Shown: positions 26,068 to 36,156, counted from the stretch's first letter. The stretch: DNA of 64,000 nt from Taklimakanibacter lacteus (GCA_003576695.1 QOZQ01000002.1:62001-126000), one strand, 5' to 3'. Made by a program: numbers and translations. The notes: a model not told the origin generated them from the sequence alone.

Positions 26068-26444
26068 AGCAAGTCCTCGATGCAGGCGGCGAGCGTCACG
26101 ATCACTTGCGCTTCGCCGAACCAGAGGCTGCCGTCGCTCATTTCGGCGACGGCCATGACGGTCTGCGAGCTGGCGAGGCGGATGCGGGTCGATATCCTGG
26201 CCCGCCCGGCGCGCGGCCCGAGATGAAAGACCGCGATATCGGCTTGCGGGTTCTTCTCATTGAAGAGGCCGATGCGCCGGACATGGTCGTTGGCGCTCAT
26301 CGGGCTTTCGACCGTGACCGTGATGCCGACCGCATTGCCATTCTCTACCAGCGGCGGAACATCGAGCTTGACCCGGCCGGGCCGGACGTCACGATTGCCG
26401 GTAAAGCCGCGCACTGCTTCCGCCAGCGTCGGACGTGTTGTCAT
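26064..26444 (-). CDS. soxY: SoxY-like sulfur carrier with atypical C terminus and no signal peptide
   Basis: 126 residues. The body matches SoxY well: LDVPPLVENGNAVGITVTVESPM, HVRRIGLFNEKNP and STRIRLASSQTVMAVAEMSDG. In characterised SoxY proteins the chain ends in GGCGG, where the Cys carries the sulfur substrate. Here the end is TLAACIEDLL, so Cys121 is kept but the flexible glycines are gone and five residues follow it. SoxY normally carries a Tat signal; this one begins MTTRPTLAEAVRG with none, and no in-frame upstream start is available. The ATG has a fair ribosome site (AAGGAGTGAGAG). A diverged or differently located carrier is likely. Confidence 0.9.
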   Translation of the reverse strand: MTTRPTLAEAVRGFTGNRDVRPGRVKLDVPPLVENGNAVGITVTVESPMSANDHVRRIGLFNEKNPQADIAVFHLGPRAGRARISTRIRLASSQTVMAVAEMSDGSLWFGEAQVIVTLAACIEDLL

Positions 26445-26447
26445 CTC

Positions 26448-26882
26448 TCACTCCTTGAGGGTCACGAGGAAAGCAACGATATCCTCGATGTCTTCTGCCC
26501 CGAGCACCGGCCTGCCGCGCCAGGCCTCAGCGGTCCGCGGATGATCGCTGATGCGGTAATAGGAGGGCATGATGGTCGAAGGACTGATATGCGCCATGTC
26601 GACGATGCGCAGCCGGATCTGTCCTTCCGAAAGCCTGCCGCCCACGCCGCTGAGATCGGGCGCCAGCGTGCCCTGCGCATGGGGCTCGGGCACAGGCGCC
26701 TGGTGGCACAGGAGGCACAGGCTGGCTTGGCGGTTGGCCAGCAGTGTCCGCCCGCGTGATGCATCCCCCGGGTGACCGGTGAGCGGCTGGACGATGGCAT
26801 CGCCGGCGATCGAATAGGAACGCAGCGGCTCGGCGGCGGCCGGCGCCGCCAGGAGGACCACGACGATGAGGGCAAGCCTCAT
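26448..26882 (-). CDS. soxX: SoxX-like monohaem cytochrome c
   Basis: 144-residue periplasmic cytochrome, the electron-accepting partner of SoxA. Signal peptide about residues 1-17 (ending PAAA). Haem motif CLLCH at 56-60; probable Met105 axial ligand in IMPSYYR, the normal SoxX site. The DLSGVGGRLSEGQIRLRIVDM and EDIEDIVAFLVTL stretches are typical. The start overlaps the flavoprotein stop by 4 bp (ATGA). The encoded order (flavoprotein, X, Y, Z, A) keeps the core of thiosulfate-oxidation operons. Confidence 0.92.
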   Translation of the reverse strand: MRLALIVVVLLAAPAAAEPLRSYSIAGDAIVQPLTGHPGDASRGRTLLANRQASLCLLCHQAPVPEPHAQGTLAPDLSGVGGRLSEGQIRLRIVDMAHISPSTIMPSYYRISDHPRTAEAWRGRPVLGAEDIEDIVAFLVTLKE

Positions 26883-28180
26883 CCGAAGACTTCCCGTGTG
26901 ATGGTCTGGAACCAGGCTTGCGCATAAGTGGCTTCCGCTTCACGCTGCGCCGCCGGCGCCTCGAGCGGGCTGACGCCGCCCGCTTCCTTGATCTCGGTCA
27001 GCAGCCCGTCGCGCGGCGCATAGACGCCGGCGACCGATATGCCGTAATCGGGTGCGACCAGGCTGTAGCAGGTATTGATGAGCTTCACCTCGCGCGGGTC
27101 TTCGCCGCGGATGAGGCTCGCGATCATATCGGCGCAGACCTTCGCTTGCGCATTGGCGGCGAAAGCGGATTTCGGCATCGCCCCGGCGATCGCCGCATCG
27201 CCGATGACATGGATATTCGGCACAAGCTTCGATTCGAATGTATGGGGATCGATCGGGCACCAGCCCGTCTGGTCGGCGACGCCTGCGGCGATGGCGACGG
27301 CGCCGGCCCTTTGCGGCGGGATGACATTGGCGACATCGGCGAGATGGCTGCCGAATTCGGTGACGAGCGTCCGGGTCTTGGCATCGATCTCGATGACGCG
27401 TCCGCCTCCCGACAAGGGCACCCATTCGATGAGGCCGGGATAGAGTGTCTTCCAGGCCGCCTCGAACAGGCGTTGCTTGGAGAAGGTATCCTTGGCATCG
27501 AGCAGGATCAGCTTCGAGCGTGGCTTTTTCGTCTTGAGATAATATGCGATGAGGCTTGCCCGCTCATAGGGGCCGGGCGGACAGCGGAACGGATTGGCGG
27601 GGGCCGACAGCACCACGACGCCGCCATCGGCCATGGCCTCGAGCTGGCGGCGCAGCAGGAGCGTCTGCGCGCCCGCCTTCCAGGCATGCGGCATGATCTC
27701 GGCGGCGGTCTGGTCATAGCCGGGCAGCGCATCGAATCTGATGTCGATGCCGGGAGCGAGGACGAGACGCTGGTAGTCGAGGCGCGCGCCGTCGGCGAAA
27801 TGCACCTGGCGGGCCTCCGCCTCGATCGCCACGACGATCTGCCCGGCGATGTCGACGCCGGCCTGCTTCACGCCGTCATAGCCGAAATATTGCGCTTCGA
27901 TCGGTCGCAGGCCCGCGATCACCGCATTGCTGAACGGGCAGGCGGTGAAGCGGGCATTGGGCTCGACCAGCGTGACGGCGATGGTGCCGTCCGCGGCCTT
28001 GAGGCGGCGCGCGCAGGTGGCGCCGGCAAAGCCGCCGCCGATGACGATGACATGCGCCTTGGCCTGGCCGAGCACGGGCGGCGCGGCAAGGGTCGCTATT
28101 CCGGCAAGGGCGCTTTTAAGGATTGCCCGCCGGCTGGCCTTGCGCCGCGTACCACTGCGCGATGGCATTGATCTCTTCAT
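26879..28180 (-). CDS. fccB: Sulfide dehydrogenase flavoprotein (FccB/SoxF type)
   Basis: 433-residue FAD-binding flavoprotein of flavocytochrome c. Twin-arginine signal SRRAILKSALAG near residues 16-27 sends it folded to the periplasm. FAD motif VIVIGGGFAGATCARRL at about 44-60; CPFSNAVIAG carries one of the redox cysteines and INTCYSLV the other, as in FccB and SoxF. It would oxidise sulfide to sulfane sulfur and pass electrons to the cytochrome encoded just upstream. Two starts are close: ATG at 28180 and ATG at 28168, the latter preceded by GAAGAG. Either overlaps the cytochrome gene by more than 50 bp, an unusually long overlap. Confidence 0.9.
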   Translation of the reverse strand: MKRSMPSRSGTRRKASRRAILKSALAGIATLAAPPVLGQAKAHVIVIGGGFAGATCARRLKAADGTIAVTLVEPNARFTACPFSNAVIAGLRPIEAQYFGYDGVKQAGVDIAGQIVVAIEAEARQVHFADGARLDYQRLVLAPGIDIRFDALPGYDQTAAEIMPHAWKAGAQTLLLRRQLEAMADGGVVVLSAPANPFRCPPGPYERASLIAYYLKTKKPRSKLILLDAKDTFSKQRLFEAAWKTLYPGLIEWVPLSGGGRVIEIDAKTRTLVTEFGSHLADVANVIPPQRAGAVAIAAGVADQTGWCPIDPHTFESKLVPNIHVIGDAAIAGAMPKSAFAANAQAKVCADMIASLIRGEDPREVKLINTCYSLVAPDYGISVAGVYAPRDGLLTEIKEAGGVSPLEAPAAQREAEATYAQAWFQTITREVFG

Positions 28181-28433
28181 CGGAATAACCCTTTGCGATG
28201 CGGTCCATCACGGTCGCCGTGCGCTCGCCGGCACGGAAGGCCGCCATCGCCGTGACGATCTCGCCGGCCGGGCGGCCGATCAGGCCCGGCACCGGCCCGT
28301 CGTTGACCGGTGCATGGCAGCCGGAGCAGGCGGCAGCACTTGAGGGCTGCGCTGCCGCCTGGATCGGGACCGCGAGCAGGGCCACGACAATCATGCCGTG
28401 GCTGATCCCACGATAGGACCAGGGCCTGGTCAT
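28116..28433 (-). CDS. Monohaem cytochrome c (FccA/SoxE type)
   Basis: 105-residue exported cytochrome. Signal peptide through about residue 28 (IQAAAQ). Haem motif CSGCH at 36-40. TVMDRIAKGYSDEEINAIAQWYA holds the likely Met ligand (about residue 76) and matches the FccA/SoxE class. One haem only. Its start overlaps the hydroxylase gene by 4 bp (ATGA) and its end overlaps the flavoprotein start. It may therefore be the cytochrome subunit of the sulfide dehydrogenase, the electron acceptor of the molybdenum hydroxylase, or shared by both; the order does not decide. Confidence 0.88.
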   Translation of the reverse strand: MTRPWSYRGISHGMIVVALLAVPIQAAAQPSSAAACSGCHAPVNDGPVPGLIGRPAGEIVTAMAAFRAGERTATVMDRIAKGYSDEEINAIAQWYAAQGQPAGNP

Positions 28434-30598
28434 GCCAGGCTGTGGTTCTTGAGCGGCATGGTGCGGATGCGCTTGCCGGTCGCGGCGAAGAGTGCATTGA
28501 GCACCGCCGGCGCCGCCACCGCGATGGTCGGCTCGCCGACGCCGCCCCAGAAGCCGCCCGAAGGCAGAACGATCGTTTCGACGGGCGGCATGTCTGCCAT
28601 GCGCATCACTTCATAGGTGTCGAAATTCTCCTGCTCCATGCGGCCTTGGGCGACGACGCATTCGCCATAGAGGCTGGCGGACAGGCCATAGGCGAAGGAG
28701 CCTTCGACCTGCCTTTCGATCTGCGCCGGGTTGACGGCATGGCCCGGATCGGTCGCCGCCACGATGCGATGGATCTTGAGCCGGCCGTCGGTGACCGAGA
28801 CTTCCGCCGCCGCCGCGACATAGCTGGCGAAGCCCATGATCTGGGCGAGGCCGCGATGCACGCCTTGCGGCGCCGGCTTGTCCCAGCCGATGCGCTCGGC
28901 CACCGCATTCAGCACGGCCAGATGCTTGGGATGCTTGGCCATGAGCTTGCGCCGGAAAGCGAGCGGATCCTGGCCCGCCGCATGGGCGAGCTCGTCCATG
29001 AAGCATTCGACATAAAGCGCGTTCTGGTTGAGATTGACGCCGCGCCAGAAGCCCGGCGGCACCGGCGGGTTGCGCATCGCATGATCGACCAGGAGATTGT
29101 CGATCGAATAGCCGAACTCGTTCTCGGGCCCCGTGGCGAGGAGGCCCTGGAAGACGACGGGATCCTTGCCGTTCTGCATGCCGTCCGGCCTGACCGCGGC
29201 GAGGATCGACTGGCCCGATATGCGCATATGGAGCGCCGTCAGGTTGTTCTGCTCGTCGAGCACGCCGGTGAGCTTGCATTGCGTGGTCGGGTGATAGGCG
29301 CCATGCAGCATGTCCTCCTCGCGCGACCAGATGAGCTTCACCGGTATGCCCGGCAGCTCCTTGGCGATCAGCACGGCCTGGCGCACATAATCCTGGAAGG
29401 CGCCGCGCCGGCCGAAGCCGCCACCGAGATGGATCTTGTGGATGTCGCATTGCTGCGCCGGCAGGCCGGCTGCTTCCGCCGCCGCGGCGAGGCTGCCTTC
29501 GCCGTTCTGCGTCGGCACCCACACCTCGCATTTTTCCGCCGTCCAGACCGCTGTCGCGTTCATCGGCTCCATCGTGGCGTGATTCTGATAGGGATAGGCA
29601 TAGGTCGCGGTCACTTGCCTGCCGGGACCCGCAAGCGCCTTGTGCGCATCGCCATTCTCATTGCCGATGAATGCCTCTTGCGCCTCGAGCCCCTGCGCCA
29701 GCATGTCGGCGATCGCGGCGCTGGTGAGGTCCTTGTTGGGACCGTCATCCCAGGTGATCGGCAAGGCATCGAGCGCCGTCTTGGCGCGCCACCATGTATC
29801 GGCGACGACCGCAACTGTTGCCTCATCCACTTGCACGACCTTCCTGACGCCCGGCATGGCGGTGATGGCCGACGCGTCGAAGCTCCTGATCTTGCCGCCG
29901 AATACCGGGCAGGCCTTGATCGCGGCATTGAGCATGCCGGGCTGTTGCAGGTCGATGCCATAGACCTGCTTGCCGGTGAGCTTGTCGGCGGTGTCAAGTC
30001 GCGGCAGCGGCTTGCCGGCGATGGTCCAGTCCTTCGGGTCCTTGAGCGTGACATCGGCGGGCGGCGCCATCTGCGCCGCGGCCGCCGTGACCTTGCCATA
30101 GGTCGTGCTGCGCCCGCTGGCGCCGTGGCTGATGACACCCTTGGCGACGGTGCATTCCGCGGGTGCTACCTTCCACTCCGCGGCGGCGGCGGCGACCAGC
30201 ATGGCGCGCGCGGTGGCGCCGCCCTTGCGCACATATTCATGCGATTCACGGATGCCGCGGCTGCCGCCGGTCGAGAAGCTGCCCCATACGCGGTTGCGCG
30301 CCAGATTGGCGGCGGGTGTCGGATATTCGGTGGTGACTCTTGCCCAGTCGCATTCGAGCTCCTCGGCGACGAGCTGGGCGAGGCCGGTCAGCGTGCCCTG
30401 GCCCATCTCGGAGCGGGCGATGCGGATGATCACGGTCTCGTCGGGCTTGACGACCACCCAGGCATTGATCTCGGGCGCGGTCTCCTCGGCGGCGGCGCGG
30501 CCGGGCAGCGGCACATGGAAGCCGAGCGTCAGTCCGCCCATGGCGGCGAGCGAGCCGGCGATGAAATGGCGGCGTGAAACGGCGGGAACGAATGTCAT
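28430..30598 (-). CDS. iorB: Molybdenum hydroxylase large subunit (IorB type, periplasmic)
   Basis: 722-residue molybdopterin-binding subunit of the isoquinoline 1-oxidoreductase / aldehyde oxidoreductase branch of the xanthine oxidase family. A Tat signal (VSRRHFIAGSLAAMGG, residues 7-22) marks export. Cofactor and substrate regions visible: RSEMGQGTLTGLAQLVAEEL, FGRRGAFQDYVRQA after HLGGG, and GFWGGVGEPTIAVAAPA with the catalytic Glu (GVGE) near the C terminus. The ATG at 30598 is chosen because GAGGAGG lies just upstream; an ATG at 30616 precedes it in frame. Partner is the 2Fe-2S protein at 30609. Its physical coupling to sulfur-oxidation genes is the unusual point. Substrate unknown (N-heterocycle or aldehyde by family). 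Confidence 0.9.
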   Translation of the reverse strand: MTFVPAVSRRHFIAGSLAAMGGLTLGFHVPLPGRAAAEETAPEINAWVVVKPDETVIIRIARSEMGQGTLTGLAQLVAEELECDWARVTTEYPTPAANLARNRVWGSFSTGGSRGIRESHEYVRKGGATARAMLVAAAAAEWKVAPAECTVAKGVISHGASGRSTTYGKVTAAAAQMAPPADVTLKDPKDWTIAGKPLPRLDTADKLTGKQVYGIDLQQPGMLNAAIKACPVFGGKIRSFDASAITAMPGVRKVVQVDEATVAVVADTWWRAKTALDALPITWDDGPNKDLTSAAIADMLAQGLEAQEAFIGNENGDAHKALAGPGRQVTATYAYPYQNHATMEPMNATAVWTAEKCEVWVPTQNGEGSLAAAAEAAGLPAQQCDIHKIHLGGGFGRRGAFQDYVRQAVLIAKELPGIPVKLIWSREEDMLHGAYHPTTQCKLTGVLDEQNNLTALHMRISGQSILAAVRPDGMQNGKDPVVFQGLLATGPENEFGYSIDNLLVDHAMRNPPVPPGFWRGVNLNQNALYVECFMDELAHAAGQDPLAFRRKLMAKHPKHLAVLNAVAERIGWDKPAPQGVHRGLAQIMGFASYVAAAAEVSVTDGRLKIHRIVAATDPGHAVNPAQIERQVEGSFAYGLSASLYGECVVAQGRMEQENFDTYEVMRMADMPPVETIVLPSGGFWGGVGEPTIAVAAPAVLNALFAATGKRIRTMPLKNHSLA

Positions 30599-30608
30599 GG
30601 ATGCCTCC

Positions 30609-31079
30609 TCAGCCATTGCTTGCGGGTGTTTCGCCGGATGCGGCGAGCTTGATTGCCGCGCGCACGCGGTTATAGGTGCCGCATCGGCAGATATTGGTCA
30701 TCTCGGCATCGATATCGGCATCGCTGGGCTTGGGATTCTGGGCGATGAGCGCCGCCGCCGCCATGATCATGCCGGCCTGGCAATAGCCGCATTGCGGAAC
30801 GTCGAGCGCCAACCAGGCTCTCTGCACCGGATGCGATCCATCGGGCGACAGGCCTTCGATGGTCACGATCTGCTGTTCCGGCGTGAAGGCGCTCACCGGC
30901 ATGGAGCAGGAGCGTGTCGCGACACCGTCGACATGCACCGTGCAGGATCCGCATTGCGCGATGCCGCAGCCATATTTGGTTCCGGTGAGGCCGGCCTGCT
31001 CGCGCAAGGCCCAGAGAAGCGGCGTGTCGGGATCGACATCGATGTCGCGTGTCGTGCCATTGATCGTCAGTCGGGCCAT
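30609..31079 (-). CDS. iorA: Molybdenum hydroxylase 2Fe-2S subunit (IorA type)
   Basis: 156-residue two-cluster iron-sulfur protein. The plant-ferredoxin-like cluster uses Cys38, Cys43, Cys46 and Cys58 ([10 protein letters not shown] and RSC). The second cluster uses the two cysteines of [10 protein letters not shown] and the two of NICRCGTY. It transfers electrons from the molybdenum site of the large subunit to an acceptor, probably a cytochrome c since no FAD subunit is encoded. No signal peptide of its own, as usual: such subunits are carried through Tat by the large partner. First gene of the eight-gene minus-strand operon; the promoter must lie in 31080-31336. Confidence 0.92.
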   Translation of the reverse strand: MARLTINGTTRDIDVDPDTPLLWALREQAGLTGTKYGCGIAQCGSCTVHVDGVATRSCSMPVSAFTPEQQIVTIEGLSPDGSHPVQRAWLALDVPQCGYCQAGMIMAAAALIAQNPKPSDADIDAEMTNICRCGTYNRVRAAIKLAASGETPASNG

Positions 31080-31336
31080 CGGGGTCTCCTGAGATGTTGG
31101 ATAGGATGGGGTGCAGCGTGCTGCATGGATGCGAGGCTATGAGCCGCCTGTCGCAGAATCTTGGTCGCGACATTGCCAATTTGTAATGGGCTGTCGCTCC
31201 TGAGCGGGGCCGACACAGCTTGATACAATTTTCTTGGGCGAGCAGACCGCCATGTCGCTTACCTGTGCATCGGACGGCGCTTCAGACGCGCGTGCCCTCG
31301 CGCGCGTGCGGTGGATATTTTTCCGGAGATCACGAG

Positions 31337-31726
31337 ATGAGTTATGTTTCTGCTGCCGCGCTTGCTTTAACGCTGGCCTTCTACGGTGCTTTCGCCACGG
31401 CGGCGCAGGCGCAGGAGGCCACAGAGGGCGAGCGCCTGTTCCGTCAGCGCTGCGCCACATGCCATGCGATCGAAGCGGGACAGAGCCGGGCCGGCCCGCA
31501 TCTCGACGGGCTCATCGGCCGTCGTGCCGGCAGTGTCGAGGGCGCGCGCTATTCCCGCGCTGTGCAGGAATCGGGCATCACCTGGGACGAGGCATCGCTC
31601 GACAATTTCCTCGCCAATCCGCGCAAGGCGGTGGCCGGAACCACGATGATGATCGGCGTGCCCAATGCCGACCAGCGCACAGCGATCATCGCTTATCTCA
31701 AATCATTGCCGGCTGGCGCGAACTGA
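31337..31726 (+). CDS. Class I cytochrome c (c2/c550 type)
   Basis: 129-residue soluble periplasmic cytochrome. Signal peptide about residues 1-25 (ending AAQAQ). Haem motif CATCH at 39-43; GPHLDGLIGRRAGS is the usual loop; TTMMIGVPN near 103-111 holds the axial Met; TAIIAYLKSL is the C-terminal helix. Start ATG at 31337 because the signal peptide begins there, although the frame is open further upstream. Divergent from the iorAB/sox operon, so a shared regulatory region and a role as its terminal electron carrier are plausible. The 3' end overlaps the convergent gene by 29 bp. Confidence 0.9.
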   Translation: MSYVSAAALALTLAFYGAFATAAQAQEATEGERLFRQRCATCHAIEAGQSRAGPHLDGLIGRRAGSVEGARYSRAVQESGITWDEASLDNFLANPRKAVAGTTMMIGVPNADQRTAIIAYLKSLPAGAN

Positions 31727-32966
31727 CCAGCTCGGGCTGCCTGGCGACGCGCTCGATGCGCGCCAGGGCTTGTGTGATTTCGTCATCCGATATCGTCAGC
31801 GGCGGCGAGAAGCCGACACTGGCTGGACCCTTTCCCGTCGTCGAGAGTCCTTCCTGCCAGAATGCCCTGACCAGCGCATCGATGAAGTCAACACCCGCCG
31901 CCATGCCGCAATGGTCCGGCCGGAAATCAAGCGCCAGCAGCAGGCCCTTGCCGCGCCCCCCAGCCAGGAACGGATGCTCGGCGGCGAGTCGCGCAATCCT
32001 GGACATGACATGGGCGCCAAGTTCCTGGGCCCGCGCGGTGAGCCCTTCGCTCTCGATGATCTCGATCGTCGTCAAGGCGGCGCGCGTGGTGAGCGGGTTC
32101 TTCTCATGCGTATAGTGGCCGAGATCGAGATCGGGCGCGACATCGAGGCGGGCATCGGCGATGACGGCAGCGATGGGGACGATGCCGCCGCCAAGCGCCT
32201 TGCCGAGCACCACCGCGTCGGGAACCACGCCGAAATGCTCGAAGGCGAAGAAACGTCCGGTCTTGCCGAGGCCGGAAGGTATCTCATCGAAGATGAGGAG
32301 CACGCCATGCTCGGCGCAGAGAAGCTTGACTTGCCGCCAGAAATCGTCGGGCGGCACATGGCAGTTCGACCGGATCGGCTCGGCGATGAGGGCGTCGATG
32401 CGGTCGGGATTTTTGGCCAGCACGGAGCGCAACTCGGCCAGCGTCGCTTGCGCGCCGCCCGCCTGCCAATAGCCTGGAATATGGTGACGGCCCGGCAGGA
32501 AAGGACCGAGCCGCTTGTCGGGCATGGCGCGCGATAGTCCAAAGGCGCCGAAGCCATGGCCATGATAGGAGCCTTCGAAGGAGATCGTCTCATGCCGGCC
32601 CGTTGCGGTGCGCGCAAGCTTGAGTGCGATCTCGATCGCATCCGATCCGCCCGTGGCGAACAGGACCTTGGCGCGGTTGCCCGGCCATTTGGCGAGGAGC
32701 TTTTCCGCCAGCAGCACGGCGGGCGTATTGGTGAACCGGCGCGGCGCGAAAGGCAGCTCGTCGAGCTGCCGCTTCAGGGCCGCGGTGAGCGTCGGATGCC
32801 CGTAGCCCAGATGATGCGCGGTATTGCCATGCAGATCGATGAAGCGGCGCCCCTCGACATCCTCGAGCCATGCGCCTTGCGCCGCGACGAGCGCGAAAGG
32901 ACAGGGCGAGGAACCCTCCTGGTGGAAGAAAGCGGCAGAGTCGCGGGCGATGAGGCTGTGCTTCAT
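31698..32966 (-). CDS. pbfA: Class III PLP enzyme, PbfA-like (1-hydroxy-2-aminoethylphosphonate ammonia-lyase)
   Basis: 422-residue fold-type I PLP enzyme of the class III aminotransferase family. Signatures: ATGGSDAIEIALKLART, SYHGHGFG, LLIFDEIPSGLGKTG and VLGKALGGGI with the PLP lysine. Close association with a 2-aminoethylphosphonate-type ABC transporter and LysR gene points to PbfA, which releases ammonia from (R)-1-hydroxy-2-aminoethylphosphonate to give phosphonoacetaldehyde. The alternative is a true transaminase acting on aminoethylphosphonate. No phosphonatase (phnX) or phnYA is visible, so later steps must be encoded elsewhere. The start overlaps the permease stop by 4 bp (ATGA). 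Confidence 0.72.
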   Translation of the reverse strand: MKHSLIARDSAAFFHQEGSSPCPFALVAAQGAWLEDVEGRRFIDLHGNTAHHLGYGHPTLTAALKRQLDELPFAPRRFTNTPAVLLAEKLLAKWPGNRAKVLFATGGSDAIEIALKLARTATGRHETISFEGSYHGHGFGAFGLSRAMPDKRLGPFLPGRHHIPGYWQAGGAQATLAELRSVLAKNPDRIDALIAEPIRSNCHVPPDDFWRQVKLLCAEHGVLLIFDEIPSGLGKTGRFFAFEHFGVVPDAVVLGKALGGGIVPIAAVIADARLDVAPDLDLGHYTHEKNPLTTRAALTTIEIIESEGLTARAQELGAHVMSRIARLAAEHPFLAGGRGKGLLLALDFRPDHCGMAAGVDFIDALVRAFWQEGLSTTGKGPASVGFSPPLTISDDEITQALARIERVARQPELVSSRQPAMI

Positions 32967-35088
32967 GGCAATGTCTTTCCGTTGGCGAGGCCGGTAGCCG
33001 CGATCGACGCGCCGCGCGGCCATCTGAGCGTCCAGCGCGCGCCGGCCGGCTGGTCGATCAGCCGGATCAGTCCCATCGCAGTGAGCGCGATGGCGAGCAG
33101 GATGACGCTCTTGGCGCCGGCATAGCCGAAGTCGCCCGATGTCGCATGGTTGAAGATGGTGACCGAGGCGAGCTTATGGTCGCCCGACACCAGGAAGATC
33201 ACCGAGGAGAGCGTGGTGAGGCCGTCGACAAAGACATAGAGCGTTCCGAGCAGCAGGGCCGGGCGCAGCATCGGCAAGGTGACATGGACGAAGCGGCGGG
33301 TCAGGCCGGCGCCGAGGCTTTCCGCTGCTTCATCGACCGCCGGATTGAGCCGCTGCAGGGCGGCGCGCGCCGCCAGCACGCCGACGAACAGGTTGGCGAA
33401 CAGGATATTGATGATGAGGATGGCGGAAGTCCCGGTGAGCGACAGGGATTTGATGCCGAAGGGCACGTTGAAGGCGATGATATAGCCGATGCCGAAGATG
33501 ATGCCGGGCAGGATCGCCGGGATGAGTGCCAGGAACACGATGAGATTGGCGCCCGGCGGCTTCAGCCGCTCGACCACGAAGGCGATGACGATGCCGAGGA
33601 GGCCGCCGATCGGTGCGGCGGTGCCGGCAATGGCGAGACTGCTCCAGATCGTGTCGAGGCCACGGTCGGAACTGCCATAGCCTGAGCCGGCAAGGCCGAC
33701 ATCGACGCCGGCGGAGGTGAAATAGCCGAGCGTGAAGCTCCAGTCGGCACCCCACACCCGGGTGACGGCGCCGAGCGCCATCGTCCCATAGATGATGAGA
33801 ACGAAGCCACAGGTGGCGGCGGCCAGCGTGCCGAGCGCCAGGCGCCAGGCTTGTGGCATGGCAAGCTCGCTGGCGCTGCCGGCCTCGCCGGTCGCATAGG
33901 CCTTGCGCCGGCCGATCCGCTCGAGGCCGAGATAGAGAAGCAGCGGCGGCAGGAGCAGCCAGCAGCACAACGCGGCGGCGAGCGGCGTGTTCTGATAGGC
34001 GGTGATCTGGTCGTAGATGACCTCGGCGAGAACCGGGACGTCCTGCCACAGGAGCGATGGATTGGCGAAATCCGTGAGGCTTATGATGAAGACGAGTGCC
34101 ACGGCGCGCTTCACTCCCGGCCAGGCGAGCGGCAAGGTCACATGTAGGAAGATCGCGGCATGGCTGGCGCCCAGCATCGCGGCGGCCTCATCCACCCGCC
34201 CGCTTTGCCGGCGCATCACATTGTCGAGGATGATGAGGCTCGCCGGCAGCGCGGAGAGGGTCTGCGCCAGCACGGTGCCGATGAAGCCATAGGCATTGGT
34301 TTGATCGGCATCGATCAGGCCGAGAGTCTGGTCGAGGAAATTGTGGGTGACGAGGCCGCGGCGTCCGAACAGCATGAGGATGGCGGTGGCGATGAGGACG
34401 GGCGGGGTGACGAGCGGTGTGAGCAGGATCGCGCGCGTCGCCGCCGGCGCCCGCAGCCCGCCGCAATTGATCGCATAAGCGAGGAGCAGAGCCAGCATGA
34501 CGGTGAGGGGCGTGGTGGCGGCGGCAAGCGTCAGGCTGTTGAGGCTGGCCCCGATCAGATGGCGGTCGTGGAACACGGCGAGGAAATTGTCGAGCCCGTA
34601 GCGGTCGTCGGCGCCGCTGCGCAATTGATCGAAGCGCGCCTGCCCGATCCGGTCCCTGACCTTGAAGGCGAGGGGAATGCGTTTGTGCAGCATGACATGC
34701 GCGATCGGGATTTCCGCGGTCACTTTCTCCCGCTCGGGCGCCGGCAGTGCCGCAAGCGCGCGGGCGGTGGCCTCGGCCTGCTCCGAATAGGCGGCCTTGC
34801 GGTCCCAGCTGACGGCAAGGTCGGCGAGCGTGAAGGCGGCGGCCGTCGCATCGACGCGCTCCGCCGATGTTGCGGCATCCGTCCATTGGCGCATGATCCT
34901 GGCGCTTTCATCGGGCGGGAGTTCGGCCAGCGCTTCCTCGGTGACCGCCTTGAGGCGCGGCAGGGAGAGTGACCCGCGAATGACGAAGCTTTCGACCAGC
35001 ATGGCGCCGATCGGATAAGCGATGAAGAGGGTGAGCCCCGCCAGCACCGCAAGCGTGACGATGATCTTCGGCAGATCCCGGAACGCCA

Positions 35089-35089
<1 letters not shown>
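32963..35089 (-). CDS. Fused two-domain ABC permease (2-aminoethylphosphonate type)
   Basis: 708-residue inner-membrane protein with two permease halves joined, as in Fe3+/AEP-type importers. First half: membrane segment at 8-30, then an unusually long polar stretch (about residues 35-175, rich in Ala/Glu/Arg) before the core TM domain with EAA-like loop DEAAAMLGASHAAIFLHVTLP. Second half begins near residue 410, with EAA loop DEAAESLGAGLTRRFVHVTLP late. The two loops should contact the ATPase encoded at 35089. Its ATG shares one base with the ATPase stop (TAATG). Substrate class inferred from TIGR03262-like organisation and the PbfA-like neighbour. Confidence 0.82.

Positions 35090-36156
<1,067 letters not shown>

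Noticed and set aside
24980-28433. Complete thiosulfate-oxidising Sox system
   Set aside because: soxB and soxCD are absent from the window and SoxY lacks the GGCGG end, so a full pathway cannot be claimed.
28442-30577. 711-codon plus-strand open frame antisense to the IorB-type gene
   Set aside because: The minus-strand gene has Tat signal, cofactor motifs and operon context; the plus frame has none of these.
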